The notes beneath the pieces are model-generated. The model saw only the letters and a program-made list of their open reading frames with translations. It ran no database searches and was not told the DNA's origin. A stretch of DNA of 64,000 bases from an uncultured Microbacterium sp. (GTDB lineage: Bacteria; Actinomycetota; Actinomycetes; Actinomycetales; Microbacteriaceae): positions 434,001 through 498,000 of the forward strand of contig NZ_CANKZA010000002.1 of the NCBI RefSeq assembly GCF_947488465.1, written 5' to 3'. The stretch's first letter is position 1, and the number at the start of each line of letters is the position of its first letter. This document shows, piece by piece, positions 49,527 through 58,935 of the stretch. A program made the position numbers and the translations under genes.

Positions 49527-49590
49527 CGCAAAATGTTGCGATCTCCGCAGCGAGGAGGGGGTTTCGGTGCGGAGATCGCGACACTCTGCG
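49527..49590. repeat. Palindromic element, family D
   Basis: TGTTGCGATCTCCGCA (49534-49549) and TGCGGAGATCGCGACA (49568-49583) pair over 16 bases with one mismatch; the stem continues outward to 49527 and 49590 with two further transitions. It occupies the 214-base gap between the acyl-CoA oxidase-like gene and tag, which run in the same direction. Confidence 0.65.
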
Positions 49591-49640
49591 GCGCTCGTGC
49601 GCGGGATGCTGGACTTCGGCCGGCGAGCAGCGACCGCCGG

Positions 49641-49662
49641 TGTCGCACCACACGGCTAGCGT
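49641..49662 (+). promoter_or_regulatory. DNA-damage-type promoter of tag
   Basis: TGTCG (49641-49645), 11 bases, then TAGCGT (49657-49662), six bases before ATG 49669. It agrees with the mycobacterial RecA-independent damage motif TGTCR-N11-TANNNT. Confidence 0.65.
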
Positions 49663-49668
49663 GGCGGG

Positions 49669-50241
49669 ATGAGTGACCTGCTGATCGGGCCGGATGGACT
49701 CGCGCGCTGCGCGTGGGTCGGCGACGACGCCGAGTACCGCCGCTATCACGATGAGGAGTGGGGTCGACCGCTGCGCGGCGACCGTGCGCTCTTCGAGAAG
49801 ATGGCGCTCGAGGGCTTCCAAGCCGGGCTGTCGTGGATCACGATCCTGCGCAAGCGCCCGCACTTCCGGGAGGTGTTCGCCGGGTTCGAGCCCGAGGTGG
49901 TCGCCGCGTTCGGTGACGATGATGTCGAGCGTCTGATGGGGGATGCCGGCATCATCCGCAACCGGGCGAAGATCCTCGCCACGATCTCCAACGCCCGGCT
50001 GCTTCTCGAGATGGCCCCCGGCGAGTTCGATGCGCTGATGTGGTCGTTCGCACCGGCATCCCACTCGCGCCCTGCGTCGTTCGCCGACGTCCCGGCGACC
50101 ACACCGGCATCCGAGGCGATGAGCAAAGCGCTGCGGAAGGCCGGCTTTCGCTTCGTCGGGCCGACGACGATGTATGCCCTCATGCAGTCTGCGGGCATGG
50201 TCGACGATCACCTCACGGGGTGCCATCGCGCGGATGCCTGA
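49669..50241 (+). CDS. tag: DNA-3-methyladenine glycosylase I
   Basis: A 190-residue base-excision enzyme that removes 3-methyladenine from alkylated DNA. RCAWVGDDAEYRRYHDEEWGRPL near the start and MALEGFQAGLSWITILRKR are the Tag signatures. The zinc-snap ligands are present (the first Cys, the His of RRYHDE, and His and Cys in DDHLTGCHR at the end). The start ATG 49669 follows a damage-type leaderless promoter. The uvrA-like gene follows 53 bases later in the same direction with its own similar promoter. Confidence 0.95.
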   Translation: MSDLLIGPDGLARCAWVGDDAEYRRYHDEEWGRPLRGDRALFEKMALEGFQAGLSWITILRKRPHFREVFAGFEPEVVAAFGDDDVERLMGDAGIIRNRAKILATISNARLLLEMAPGEFDALMWSFAPASHSRPASFADVPATTPASEAMSKALRKAGFRFVGPTTMYALMQSAGMVDDHLTGCHRADA

Positions 50242-50266
50242 CTCCACCGTGATCACACGGTGCGGA

Positions 50267-50288
50267 TGTCGGCACCGGCGGGCAGACT
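50267..50288 (+). promoter_or_regulatory. DNA-damage-type promoter of the uvrA-like gene
   Basis: TGTCG (50267-50271), 11 bases, then CAGACT (50283-50288), six bases before ATG 50295. Spacing is identical to that of tag; the -10 begins with C instead of T. Confidence 0.6.
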
Positions 50289-50294
50289 GTGCGC

Positions 50295-52643
50295 ATGGCC
50301 TCAGAGCACATCGCTGATTCGCACGAGATGATCCGCGTCATCGGTGCGCGGGAGAACAACCTCACGGGCGTCGATGTCGAGATCCCCAAGCGGCGCCTGA
50401 CGGTGTTCACCGGAGTCAGTGGATCGGGAAAGTCGAGCCTCGTGTTCGGCACGATCGCGAGCGAATCCCAGCGGCTGATCAACGAGACGTATCCGACGTT
50501 CGTGCAGCAGTTCATGGGGCAGCTCAGCCGCCCGGATGTCGATGCGCTGGAGAACATAAGTCCCGCGATCATCGTCGATCAGGAGCGGATGGGCGCGAAC
50601 GCCCGCTCGACCGTCGGCACCGCGACCGACGTCCACGCGATGCTTCGGGTGCTGTTCAGCCGGATCGGACAACCGCACGTCGGCTCGCCGCAGGCGTTCT
50701 CGTTCAACGTCCCGTCTGTCTCGGGAGCCGGCGCGGTGACGATCGCCGTGGGCAAGGACAAGGGCAAGAAAGAGCGCCGCTCATTCGAGATCACCGGCGG
50801 CATGTGTCCGCACTGCGAGGGCCTCGGCCAGGTGAGCGACATCGACCTCGACGAGGTGATCGATCGGTCGCGGTCGCTGAACGCCGGGGCGATCACGGTG
50901 CCGGGCTACAACGCCGACGGCTGGATGGTGCGCGGCTTCTCGGAGTCCGGATTTTTCGACGCCGACAAGGCGATCGCCGACTTCACCGCGGAGGAGCTGG
51001 CTGACCTTCTCTACAAGGAGCCGGTCAAGGTCAAGATCCAGAACATCAACATGACCTATGAGGGGCTGATCCCCAAGCTCACGAAGTCGATGATGCAGAA
51101 AGACCGCGACAGCCTGCAACCGCACATCCGCGCGTTCGTCGACCGCGCTGTGAAGTTCATGCCGTGCCCGGAATGTGACGGCACTCGGCTGAACGAGGGC
51201 GCGCGATCGTCGAGGATCGGCACCGTCAACATCGCCGATGCCGCCGCGATGCAGATCACCGACCTCGCCGCCTGGGTGGGCCGGATCGACGACCCCGCCG
51301 TCGGGCCGCTCGTCTCCGGACTCCGACAGACCCTCGACTCCTTCGTCGCGATCGGGCTGGGGTACCTCTCGCTCGACCGTTCCAGCGGCACCCTCTCGGG
51401 CGGCGAAGCGCAGCGCACCAAGATGATCCGCCACCTCAGATCGAGCCTCACCGATGTCACCTATGTCTTCGACGAGCCGACCGCGGGCTTGCACCCGCAC
51501 GACATCCAGCGCATGAACGATCTGCTCCAGGGGCTGCGTGACAAGGGCAACACCGTGCTCGTCGTCGAGCACAAGCCCGAGGTGATCGCGATCGCCGATC
51601 ACGTCGTCGACCTCGGTCCGGGCGCCGGGCGCCACGGTGGGCGGATCATGTTCGAGGGTGACGTCGCGGGGCTCCGCGCCTCCGACACGGTGACCGGCCG
51701 GCACTTCGATCATCGCGCATCGCTCAAGGCGCACACGCGCACAGCCACGGGTCATCTCGAGATCCGCGGGGCACGCCAGCACAACCTGCAGGGCGTCGAC
51801 GTCGATGTGCCCCTCGGCATCCTCACGGTGATCACGGGTGTGGCAGGTTCCGGCAAGTCCTCGCTCATCCACGGCAATGTTCCGAGGTTCGACGATGTGG
51901 TGGTCGTCGATCAGGCGCCGATCCGCGGGTCGCGGCGCAGTAGCCCAGCGACCTACACGGGCATCCTCGACGACATCCGCAAGAGTTTTGCGAAGGCCAA
52001 CGGAGTCAAGCCCGCCCTGTTCAGCGCGAACTCGGAGGGCGCGTGCCCTGCGTGCAAGGGCCTTGGCGTCATCATCACGAACCTCGGGTTCACGCAGAGC
52101 GTCGAGACGCGGTGTGAACTGTGCGAGGGCAGCGGATTCAGTGACGATGTCCTCGAATACACCCTCAACGGCAAGAACATCGCCGAGGTGCTGGCGCTGT
52201 CGGCCTCCGAAGCGGCGGACTTCTTCCCGACGGGCCCCGCGCACACGACGCTCGGGCGGATGGTCGACGTCGGCCTCGGCTACCTCACACTCGGTCAGTC
52301 CCTCAACACACTCTCCGGCGGCGAGCGGCAACGGTTGAAACTCGCGATCTCCATGGCCAAGAAGGGGGCGATCTACGTTCTCGACGAACCGACGACGGGG
52401 CTCCACCTCGCCGACGTCGACAACCTCCTGGCGCTTCTGGACCGATTGGTGGATGCCGGCAACTCGGTCATCGTGATCGAGCACCATCAGGCGGTCATGG
52501 CCCACGCGGACTGGATCATCGACCTCGGTCCCGGCGCCGGCCGCGACGGCGGACGGATCGTCTTCGAGGGCACGCCCGAAGACCTCGTAACCGGCGGCGA
52601 CACGCTGACCGCGCAGCACCTCGAGGCGTACGTCGGCCGCTGA
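50295..52643 (+). CDS. Short UvrA-like excinuclease ATPase
   Basis: A 782-residue UvrA-like protein, shorter than the usual 940-960 of UvrA, so of the UvrA2/DrrC-like class. Two ABC modules are seen: the first Walker A GVSGSGKSSLVFG near residue 45 and the second GVAGSGKSSLIHG near 515, with signatures LSGGEAQRTKMI and LSGGERQRLKLA. Zinc-finger cysteines occur in CPHCEGLG, CPECDGTRL, CPACKGLG and CELCEGSG. It may act in excision repair or in resistance to DNA-binding drugs. The CAGACT -10 six bases upstream fixes ATG 50295. The position after tag and the shared promoter design support a repair role. Confidence 0.88.
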   Translation: MASEHIADSHEMIRVIGARENNLTGVDVEIPKRRLTVFTGVSGSGKSSLVFGTIASESQRLINETYPTFVQQFMGQLSRPDVDALENISPAIIVDQERMGANARSTVGTATDVHAMLRVLFSRIGQPHVGSPQAFSFNVPSVSGAGAVTIAVGKDKGKKERRSFEITGGMCPHCEGLGQVSDIDLDEVIDRSRSLNAGAITVPGYNADGWMVRGFSESGFFDADKAIADFTAEELADLLYKEPVKVKIQNINMTYEGLIPKLTKSMMQKDRDSLQPHIRAFVDRAVKFMPCPECDGTRLNEGARSSRIGTVNIADAAAMQITDLAAWVGRIDDPAVGPLVSGLRQTLDSFVAIGLGYLSLDRSSGTLSGGEAQRTKMIRHLRSSLTDVTYVFDEPTAGLHPHDIQRMNDLLQGLRDKGNTVLVVEHKPEVIAIADHVVDLGPGAGRHGGRIMFEGDVAGLRASDTVTGRHFDHRASLKAHTRTATGHLEIRGARQHNLQGVDVDVPLGILTVITGVAGSGKSSLIHGNVPRFDDVVVVDQAPIRGSRRSSPATYTGILDDIRKSFAKANGVKPALFSANSEGACPACKGLGVIITNLGFTQSVETRCELCEGSGFSDDVLEYTLNGKNIAEVLALSASEAADFFPTGPAHTTLGRMVDVGLGYLTLGQSLNTLSGGERQRLKLAISMAKKGAIYVLDEPTTGLHLADVDNLLALLDRLVDAGNSVIVIEHHQAVMAHADWIIDLGPGAGRDGGRIVFEGTPEDLVTGGDTLTAQHLEAYVGR

Positions 52644-52656
52644 TCGGCCATGCGCA

Positions 52657-52688
52657 GCGCTGAGATCAGCGCATGGGCAGTTCTGCCC
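52657..52688 (+). terminator. Two tandem hairpins after the uvrA-like gene
   Basis: GCGCTGA-GA-TCAGCGC (52657-52672) and GGGCAG-TT-CTGCCC (52675-52688) lie 14 and 32 bases after the stop and separate this gene from the surface-protein cluster. Confidence 0.65.
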
Positions 52689-52699
52689 ATCCTCACCGG

Positions 52700-52729
52700 T
52701 TGGGAGAGCACGCAACCCTGACGTAGTCT
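52700..52729 (+). promoter_or_regulatory. Promoter of the FN3/MoxR/DUF58 cluster
   Basis: TTGGGA (52700-52705) and TAGTCT (52724-52729) are separated by 18 bases. RNA would start near 52736, leaving a leader of about 80 bases before GTG 52819, which has its own GGGGGAG ribosome site. It is the only clear promoter seen before the five-gene cluster. Confidence 0.5.
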
Positions 52730-52818
52730 GTCTGAGTCATCGACACACCCAGTGTGCGCCTGCTTCAGCAACAGGTCCCGACGCCACGCAACTGACCGCC
52801 CGGGGGGAGCGAGCCCAA

Positions 52819-55800
52819 GTGAAGGCCTTTGCGTGGCTTCGCGCGCGTCCGCGCGCTGTTGTCTCAACGTCGGTCGTCACCGTGGCGGCGCTGACGGTTG
52901 GATTCTTCGCCGTGACCTACGACGGCAAACCGACCACCGAAGTCGACCTCAACGACGGCGGTGTCTGGCTGACCAAACAGTCGAGCCTGCTCGTGGGGCA
53001 CTTCAACAACGAATCCCGCCTTCTCGACGGCGGCCTCCGGACCGCCTCAGCGACCTACGACATTCAGCAGTCCGCGGCGGAAGTCCTCGTCGTCGACACT
53101 GCCGATTCGACCATGACCGCCGTCGACCCGGTGCGTGTCGCGCTGAGCGACAACGCTGACCTTCCCTCCGGCTCCACCGTCGCGATGAACGGTGGCGTCG
53201 TCGCCGTACTCGACGCAGACGGGGCCCTCTGGGCCATGCCGTTCACGGCGGTTTCCGGTTTCCAACCGGCGTCGACCGATCCTCTTGCAGAACTCGGCAA
53301 GGGCGCTCAGGTCGCCGTGGGCCTCGACGGCGTGGTCCACGCGGCGTCGGCCGAGAAAGCGACGGTCACGACGTACGGCCCGAGCGGTGACGGCACAATC
53401 GCGCAGACTTCTGAGCGCGGTCTTGAGGGCGTCGCGAAGAACGCGACGCTCACTGTCACGGCGCTCGGTCCGGCCGGATACGTGCTCGACAGCGAGGCGG
53501 CGACCCTGTACGGCGAAGACGGCTCGCGCCGCGAGGTTCCGAGGGACGCGACCCTGCAACAGCCCTCCGACACGACGGACTCCCTCACGCTCGCCACCCC
53601 GACGGCTCTCGTGCGCGTGCCCGTGAACGGCGACGGCGAGCCCGTCACGGTCGACACGGGCGGCGCCGAGGGCACGGCCGCGACTCCGGTCTACGTTGCC
53701 GGGTGCGCATACGGCGCGTGGTCGGGCTCGGGTCGCTACGTCCGTGATTGCGCGGGCGAGACCGACGACCGCGCCGACGAGGTGCCCGGGATCGAGGCGA
53801 CCAGCATCCTGCGCTATCGCGTGAACCGCGACGTCGTCGTGCTCAACGACATGTTCGGCGGCGCCGCCTGGATGGCCAGCGACAGCATGCAGCGCGTCGA
53901 CAACTGGCAGGACATCACCCCGCCCGAAGGCGACGGTGAGGAAGAAGAGGAGACGACCGAAGAGACGGTCCAGACCACTCTCCCCGAGCGCACCGAGCAG
54001 AACACCGTGCCGATCGCCGTCGACGACCAGTTCGGCATCCGTCCGGGTTCGACCACCGTGCTCACGGTGCTCGACAACGACACCGACGCCGACGGTGACG
54101 TGCTCGTCGCCGCGGTCGAGAAGGTCCCCGGCTTCGGCCGTATCGAGCCGATCAACAACGGTGCGGCCCTCCAGATCACGGTCGATGAGGATGCGACCGG
54201 ATCGACGAGCTTCACCTACGTCGCCGACGACGGGCGCGGGGGAACGGCGACCGCGAGCGTCACCGTGACGGTGAGCCCGTGGGAGGAGAACTCCCCGCCG
54301 GTGCAGAAGCGCACGACGCCGATCACGGTGGAAACCGGCGGAACCGCGTCATACAACATCCTTCCCGACTGGATCGACCCGGACGGCGACGATATCTTCC
54401 TGCTCGACGTCGTTCCCGACGGCGGCGACGAGGCCGACTTCACGTCGGACGGGCAGATCACGTACCGCGCGATCGGCGGCCTGCAGGGCCGCAAGGATGT
54501 CCCGGTCATCGTCTCCGACGGCGCGAATGACGGCAACGGCAACGGCGCCGGCATCGCGCGCTACGACATCCGCCCGCTCGGCACGACCCTCCCGGTCACG
54601 AACGCCGACCACGTCGTGACCCGCGTCGGCCGCTCGGCGACCGTCACGCCGCTCGTCAACGACACGAGTTCGGGCAGCGAACAGCTCCGCTTGACGCGCG
54701 TCGATGAGGTCGAAGGGGCGACGATCGTCCCCGACTTCACGGACAAGTCGTTCACGTTCGTCTCCGACATTGCGGACACCTACTACGTTCCCTACCTCGT
54801 CTCGACGGGCCCGAACTCGGTGCCCGGTCTCGTGCGCATCGACGTGCTCCCCGAGACGACGGAGGAGTCGCCGCCGATCGCGGTGCGCGACATCGCCCTC
54901 CTCCCGGCCGGGGGCGAGGTGCTCGTGAACGTCCTCGCCAACGACACCGACCCCTCCGGCGGAATCCTGGTCGTCCAGTCGGTCTCGGTGGAGAGCGGGT
55001 CGGGCGTGGCCGCGGCCGTCCTCGGCCACGAGACGGTCCGCATCACCGACCTCGCCTCGATCGACCAGCAGATCCGGGTGGCCTACACGATCTCCAACGG
55101 CGCACAATCGGCCTCGGGGGAGATCGTCGTGATCCCGATCCCTGCGCCGAGCAGACTGCGCCCGCCGGTGGCCAACGACGACCAGGTCATCGTCCGCGCG
55201 GGTGACACCGTGACGATCCCGGTGCTCGACAACGACTATCACCCCAACGGCGACACGATCCATGTCGATCCAGACCTCGTCGAGCCGCTGGTCGACCCGG
55301 CCGACGGTGAGGCATTCGTCTCGGAGGATGTGGTGCGCTTCCGGGCGGCATCCGAGCCGAAGACCGTTTACCTGACGTATCAGGCCGTGGATACCACCGG
55401 TCAACGCGACGCGGGCTACGTCACCATTCAGATCCTCCCGCGCAACGACGAGGCCAACGCGGCGCCGCGGCCGCGGGATCTCACGGCTCGGACGCTCAGC
55501 GGATCGCGCGTGCAGATTCCGGTGGCGCTTGATGGGATCGACGAGGATGGCGATTCGGTCGAACTGGTCGGCCTCGCGGAGGCGCCGACGAAGGGCCGCA
55601 TCTCCGAGATCGGATCGAACTACTTCGTCTACGAGGCGTTCGATGAGGCCGCGGGTGTCGATGCATTCAGCTATCGCGTGCGCGATGCGCTCGGCAAGGA
55701 GGGCACTGCATCGATCCAGATCGGCATCGCCCCCGCTTCGACCAACAACCAGGCGCCCTACGCCGTCCGCGACTCGGTCGTCATGCGCCCCGGTCGCCAA

Positions 55801-58800
55801 GTCGCGTTGCCCGTGCTCGATAACGACTCCGACCCGGACGGTGACGAGTTCGGTTTCGCGCCCGACGACACGATCACCCTGCCCGATGTGGCGGGGCTGG
55901 ATGCCGAAGTCAACGGCGCTTACCTGCTGATCACCGCGCCGGAAGAGGAGATGAACACCTCGCTGCAGTACTCGGTCGCCGACGCTCGCGGACTGCGGGC
56001 GACGACGAGTGTGCAGATCACGGTCGACGACGACGTGCCGCTCCTGCGGCCGATCGCGCGCGATGATCGCGTGCGCGCCGAAGATGTGCAGGACGACGGG
56101 ACCGCGAGTGTCGTCGTGCTCGAGAACGACGACGACCCCGACGGCACGAAGAACGCGCTGCGCGTCACGCTCGGCACCGGTGCGGGCACGGCGACCGTTA
56201 GCCGTGACGGAGCGGTCGATGTCACGGTCGCCGCCGATCCGCAGCTGATCACGTACACCGTCACCGACGAAGACGGTCAGACCGCGTCGGCGTTCATCCG
56301 CGTGCCGGCGCTGCAGGAACTGCCCCCATCGCTCATCTCGACGACCCCGGTCGAAGTGGACAGCGGCGAAACGATCGAGTTGCCGCTCGCCGACTACGTT
56401 CGTGCCGCCGGCGGGAAGAGCGTCGTCCTCACCGAGGCTGCGAAGGTCTCTGCCGTGCATGCCGACGGCGCTGGCTTGATCAAGGACCAGACCACGCTCG
56501 TCTACACGTCGGCGGACCGCTATTACGGGTCGGACGCGCTGACGTTCGAAGTCACCGATGGCACCGGCCCCGATGACCCCGAGGGGCGCAAGGCGACACT
56601 GACGATCCCGATCACGGTGCTGCCCCCGGACAACCAGCCCCCGACGATGGTCGGCGCCTCGATGAGCGTCGCGCCGGGGGAGGATGCCGCTTCCCTCGAC
56701 CTGGCCTCGCTCGCAACAGACCCCGATCCCGCCGACCAGGGCGCCCTCCGGTTCGCCCTCGTCGGCGGAGCGCCCGACGGTCTCACAGCGTCTGTCGAGG
56801 GGACGATCCTGCGGGTCGCCGCGGCGACCGATACGGCCAAGGGCACCCGCGTGCAGCTCGCCGTCACCGCCGATGACGGCGAGACCGAGCCTGCCCGGGC
56901 GACCATCTCGGTGGAGGTGACAGCATCCACCCGCGAGCTCGCGAGTGTCAACGACGATGTCATCGCCGAGTCCGATCAAGGCTCCACCGAGTCGGTGCCG
57001 GTGCTGGCAAACGACGTGAACCCGTTCCCGGAGACGCCCCTGAAGATCGCCGGGACCGTGCTGGAGACGGGCGACGCGACGGTCAGGCCGAACGGCGACC
57101 GGGTCGAGGTCACGAGCGCTGCGGACTTCGTTGGCACGATCGTCGTGCGCTATCAGGTGCTCGACGCGACCGAAGACGTTGACCGCGCGGCCGAGGGCCG
57201 CATCCGCATCACGGTTCAGGGGCGACCGGACGCGCCGGGCAAGCCGGTCGTCACGACCGTGCAGAGCCGCACCGTGATCCTCGCGTGGACGCCGCCGATC
57301 GACAACGGATCGCCGATCACCGGGTACACGGTCAGCTCGGTCACGGGTGGGTACACCCGGCAGTGCGCGTCGACGACGTGCACGCTCGACGGCCTGACCA
57401 ACAACGTCGAGTACAACTTCGTCGTGACGGCGACCAACAAGGTCGGCGTGTCCGACCCGTCGGCGCCATCCGAGACGGCGCGCCCCGACGTGCGTCCCGA
57501 TACCCCGGCGCCGCCGACTCTCGCATTCGGCGATCGGAGTCTCGCCGTGTCGTGGACCGTGCCGCGCACGGAGGGCTCGCCGGTCGAGAGCTACACGCTG
57601 GAGATCTCGCCGGCTCCGCCGTCCGGCGTGGTGCAGAAGACCGGCCTCACCGGCACGAGCACCGTGTGGGAGGGGCTCGAGAACGGTGTTCCGTACCAAG
57701 TGCGTGTCCGCGCTCACAACCGCGCGCCGGAGCCGAGTGAGTTCAGCCCCTGGTCGTCCTCGATGGTCCCGGCGGCCCCGCCGTCGGCCCCGGCCGCGCC
57801 GACGACGTCCCTGATCGACCCGGTCGGCTCGCAAGCGCAGATCCAGGTGAATTGGAACCAGCCCGCCGCCAATGGCGATGCGATCTCCGGGTACGAACTG
57901 CGGGTGATCCAAGGCGTGACGATCGTCAAGACCATTTCGGTGCCGGCCGGGCAGACCAGCCAGGCAGTCGTCGTGGACACGTCGACCACGAACTACACGT
58001 TCGACGTGCGCGCGCACAACAAGGCCGGTCGGGGTGCGTACAGCCCCGCTTCGGCGCCGCGCCGAGGAGTAACGGCGCCGTCGGCCCCGACGGGCGTCGC
58101 TGCGACCGAGGGAAACAACCAGGTCGGGGTGACGTGGACAGCCGGCGCAACCAACGGCGCGGCGTCGGGCGAGGTGCGCTACGAGTACTCCGTCGGCACG
58201 AACGCGTGGCGAAGCGACTGGGTCACCGGCGGCAACGGTGGTGTCGGCACGATCGGCAACGGCCAGGTCAACAACAACGGCACCTACACGATCCGGGTGC
58301 GCGCGGTGTCGACCGTCGACGGGTCGACGTTCGCCAGCGGGGCCTCGAACACCTCCAACGCCGTCGCACCCTACGGCCCGATCGGCAATCCGTCCGCGGG
58401 CGCCTCGGCGAGCGGCACGAGCATCACGTTCTCGTGGAGTTCGCCGGCTCGCAACGGCCGTGACATCACGACGCAGGTCAACATCAACGGCGAGGGCTGG
58501 AAGACGGTCGCCGCGAGCGGCAGCGAGTCCCGCAACGTCGGGTACAGCGCGACCCGCCGGATCGACGTGCGCACGAGCGCCGCGGGGCAGACCACGACGG
58601 CGAGCGCCTCCGCCACGACGCAGGCGGCGCCGCCACCCCCCACCCCTCGTGCCTACGTGACGCGCGGCGGCGCCGCGCCGGCCGGCAACTACTTCCTCGT
58701 GAACACGGAGAACTTCACCGCGGGCAACTACACGTACCAGTGCTTCGGGGACGGCTCGCAGTTCAACACCTGGGAAGGCCCCGTCTACCTGCCCGCCAAT

Positions 58801-58893
58801 GGGAAGACGCAATTGCAGTGCTACTGGGGCTACCCGGGCAAGCAGGTCTGGGTCGTTCTCAACGGCAAGAAGTACGAAACGACCACCTGGTAA
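52819..58893 (+). CDS. fn3: Giant surface protein with Ig-like repeats and FN3 domains (PFNA-cluster Fn3 protein)
   Basis: A 2024-residue single-span membrane protein. Residues 1-12 are basic and 13-35 form a membrane helix (signal anchor), so the rest lies outside. About 36-370 is beta-rich and propeller-like. After an acidic linker (EEEEETTEE) come about ten cadherin/Ig-like repeats (about 395-1465) with calcium-type loops such as VLDNDTDADGD, VLDNDSDPDGD and VLENDDDPDG. Five FN3 domains follow (starting near 1469, 1560, 1655, 1754 and 1851), then a Cys-containing C-terminal domain of about 85 residues. No LPXTG is seen. The gene leads a cluster with moxR, duf58, a transglutaminase-like gene and rdd, like the PFNA cluster of Bifidobacterium. 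Adhesion or scaffold function is inferred. Confidence 0.9.
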   Translation: MKAFAWLRARPRAVVSTSVVTVAALTVGFFAVTYDGKPTTEVDLNDGGVWLTKQSSLLVGHFNNESRLLDGGLRTASATYDIQQSAAEVLVVDTADSTMTAVDPVRVALSDNADLPSGSTVAMNGGVVAVLDADGALWAMPFTAVSGFQPASTDPLAELGKGAQVAVGLDGVVHAASAEKATVTTYGPSGDGTIAQTSERGLEGVAKNATLTVTALGPAGYVLDSEAATLYGEDGSRREVPRDATLQQPSDTTDSLTLATPTALVRVPVNGDGEPVTVDTGGAEGTAATPVYVAGCAYGAWSGSGRYVRDCAGETDDRADEVPGIEATSILRYRVNRDVVVLNDMFGGAAWMASDSMQRVDNWQDITPPEGDGEEEEETTEETVQTTLPERTEQNTVPIAVDDQFGIRPGSTTVLTVLDNDTDADGDVLVAAVEKVPGFGRIEPINNGAALQITVDEDATGSTSFTYVADDGRGGTATASVTVTVSPWEENSPPVQKRTTPITVETGGTASYNILPDWIDPDGDDIFLLDVVPDGGDEADFTSDGQITYRAIGGLQGRKDVPVIVSDGANDGNGNGAGIARYDIRPLGTTLPVTNADHVVTRVGRSATVTPLVNDTSSGSEQLRLTRVDEVEGATIVPDFTDKSFTFVSDIADTYYVPYLVSTGPNSVPGLVRIDVLPETTEESPPIAVRDIALLPAGGEVLVNVLANDTDPSGGILVVQSVSVESGSGVAAAVLGHETVRITDLASIDQQIRVAYTISNGAQSASGEIVVIPIPAPSRLRPPVANDDQVIVRAGDTVTIPVLDNDYHPNGDTIHVDPDLVEPLVDPADGEAFVSEDVVRFRAASEPKTVYLTYQAVDTTGQRDAGYVTIQILPRNDEANAAPRPRDLTARTLSGSRVQIPVALDGIDEDGDSVELVGLAEAPTKGRISEIGSNYFVYEAFDEAAGVDAFSYRVRDALGKEGTASIQIGIAPASTNNQAPYAVRDSVVMRPGRQVALPVLDNDSDPDGDEFGFAPDDTITLPDVAGLDAEVNGAYLLITAPEEEMNTSLQYSVADARGLRATTSVQITVDDDVPLLRPIARDDRVRAEDVQDDGTASVVVLENDDDPDGTKNALRVTLGTGAGTATVSRDGAVDVTVAADPQLITYTVTDEDGQTASAFIRVPALQELPPSLISTTPVEVDSGETIELPLADYVRAAGGKSVVLTEAAKVSAVHADGAGLIKDQTTLVYTSADRYYGSDALTFEVTDGTGPDDPEGRKATLTIPITVLPPDNQPPTMVGASMSVAPGEDAASLDLASLATDPDPADQGALRFALVGGAPDGLTASVEGTILRVAAATDTAKGTRVQLAVTADDGETEPARATISVEVTASTRELASVNDDVIAESDQGSTESVPVLANDVNPFPETPLKIAGTVLETGDATVRPNGDRVEVTSAADFVGTIVVRYQVLDATEDVDRAAEGRIRITVQGRPDAPGKPVVTTVQSRTVILAWTPPIDNGSPITGYTVSSVTGGYTRQCASTTCTLDGLTNNVEYNFVVTATNKVGVSDPSAPSETARPDVRPDTPAPPTLAFGDRSLAVSWTVPRTEGSPVESYTLEISPAPPSGVVQKTGLTGTSTVWEGLENGVPYQVRVRAHNRAPEPSEFSPWSSSMVPAAPPSAPAAPTTSLIDPVGSQAQIQVNWNQPAANGDAISGYELRVIQGVTIVKTISVPAGQTSQAVVVDTSTTNYTFDVRAHNKAGRGAYSPASAPRRGVTAPSAPTGVAATEGNNQVGVTWTAGATNGAASGEVRYEYSVGTNAWRSDWVTGGNGGVGTIGNGQVNNNGTYTIRVRAVSTVDGSTFASGASNTSNAVAPYGPIGNPSAGASASGTSITFSWSSPARNGRDITTQVNINGEGWKTVAASGSESRNVGYSATRRIDVRTSAAGQTTTASASATTQAAPPPPTPRAYVTRGGAAPAGNYFLVNTENFTAGNYTYQCFGDGSQFNTWEGPVYLPANGKTQLQCYWGYPGKQVWVVLNGKKYETTTW

Positions 58894-58935
58894 GCGCGCC
58901 CCCCACCCCCTCCGACTGGATCAAGGAACGAACAA

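Noticed and set aside
50289..50294. An upstream GTG start for the uvrA-like gene
   Set aside because: It would place the start inside the spacer immediately after the -10 element; ATG 50295 has the six-base spacing seen for the other leaderless genes.
54349..58812. A 1487-codon minus-strand frame across the giant surface protein
   Set aside because: It is an antisense shadow with extreme Arg/Asp content; the plus strand has clear Ig-like and FN3 domains.
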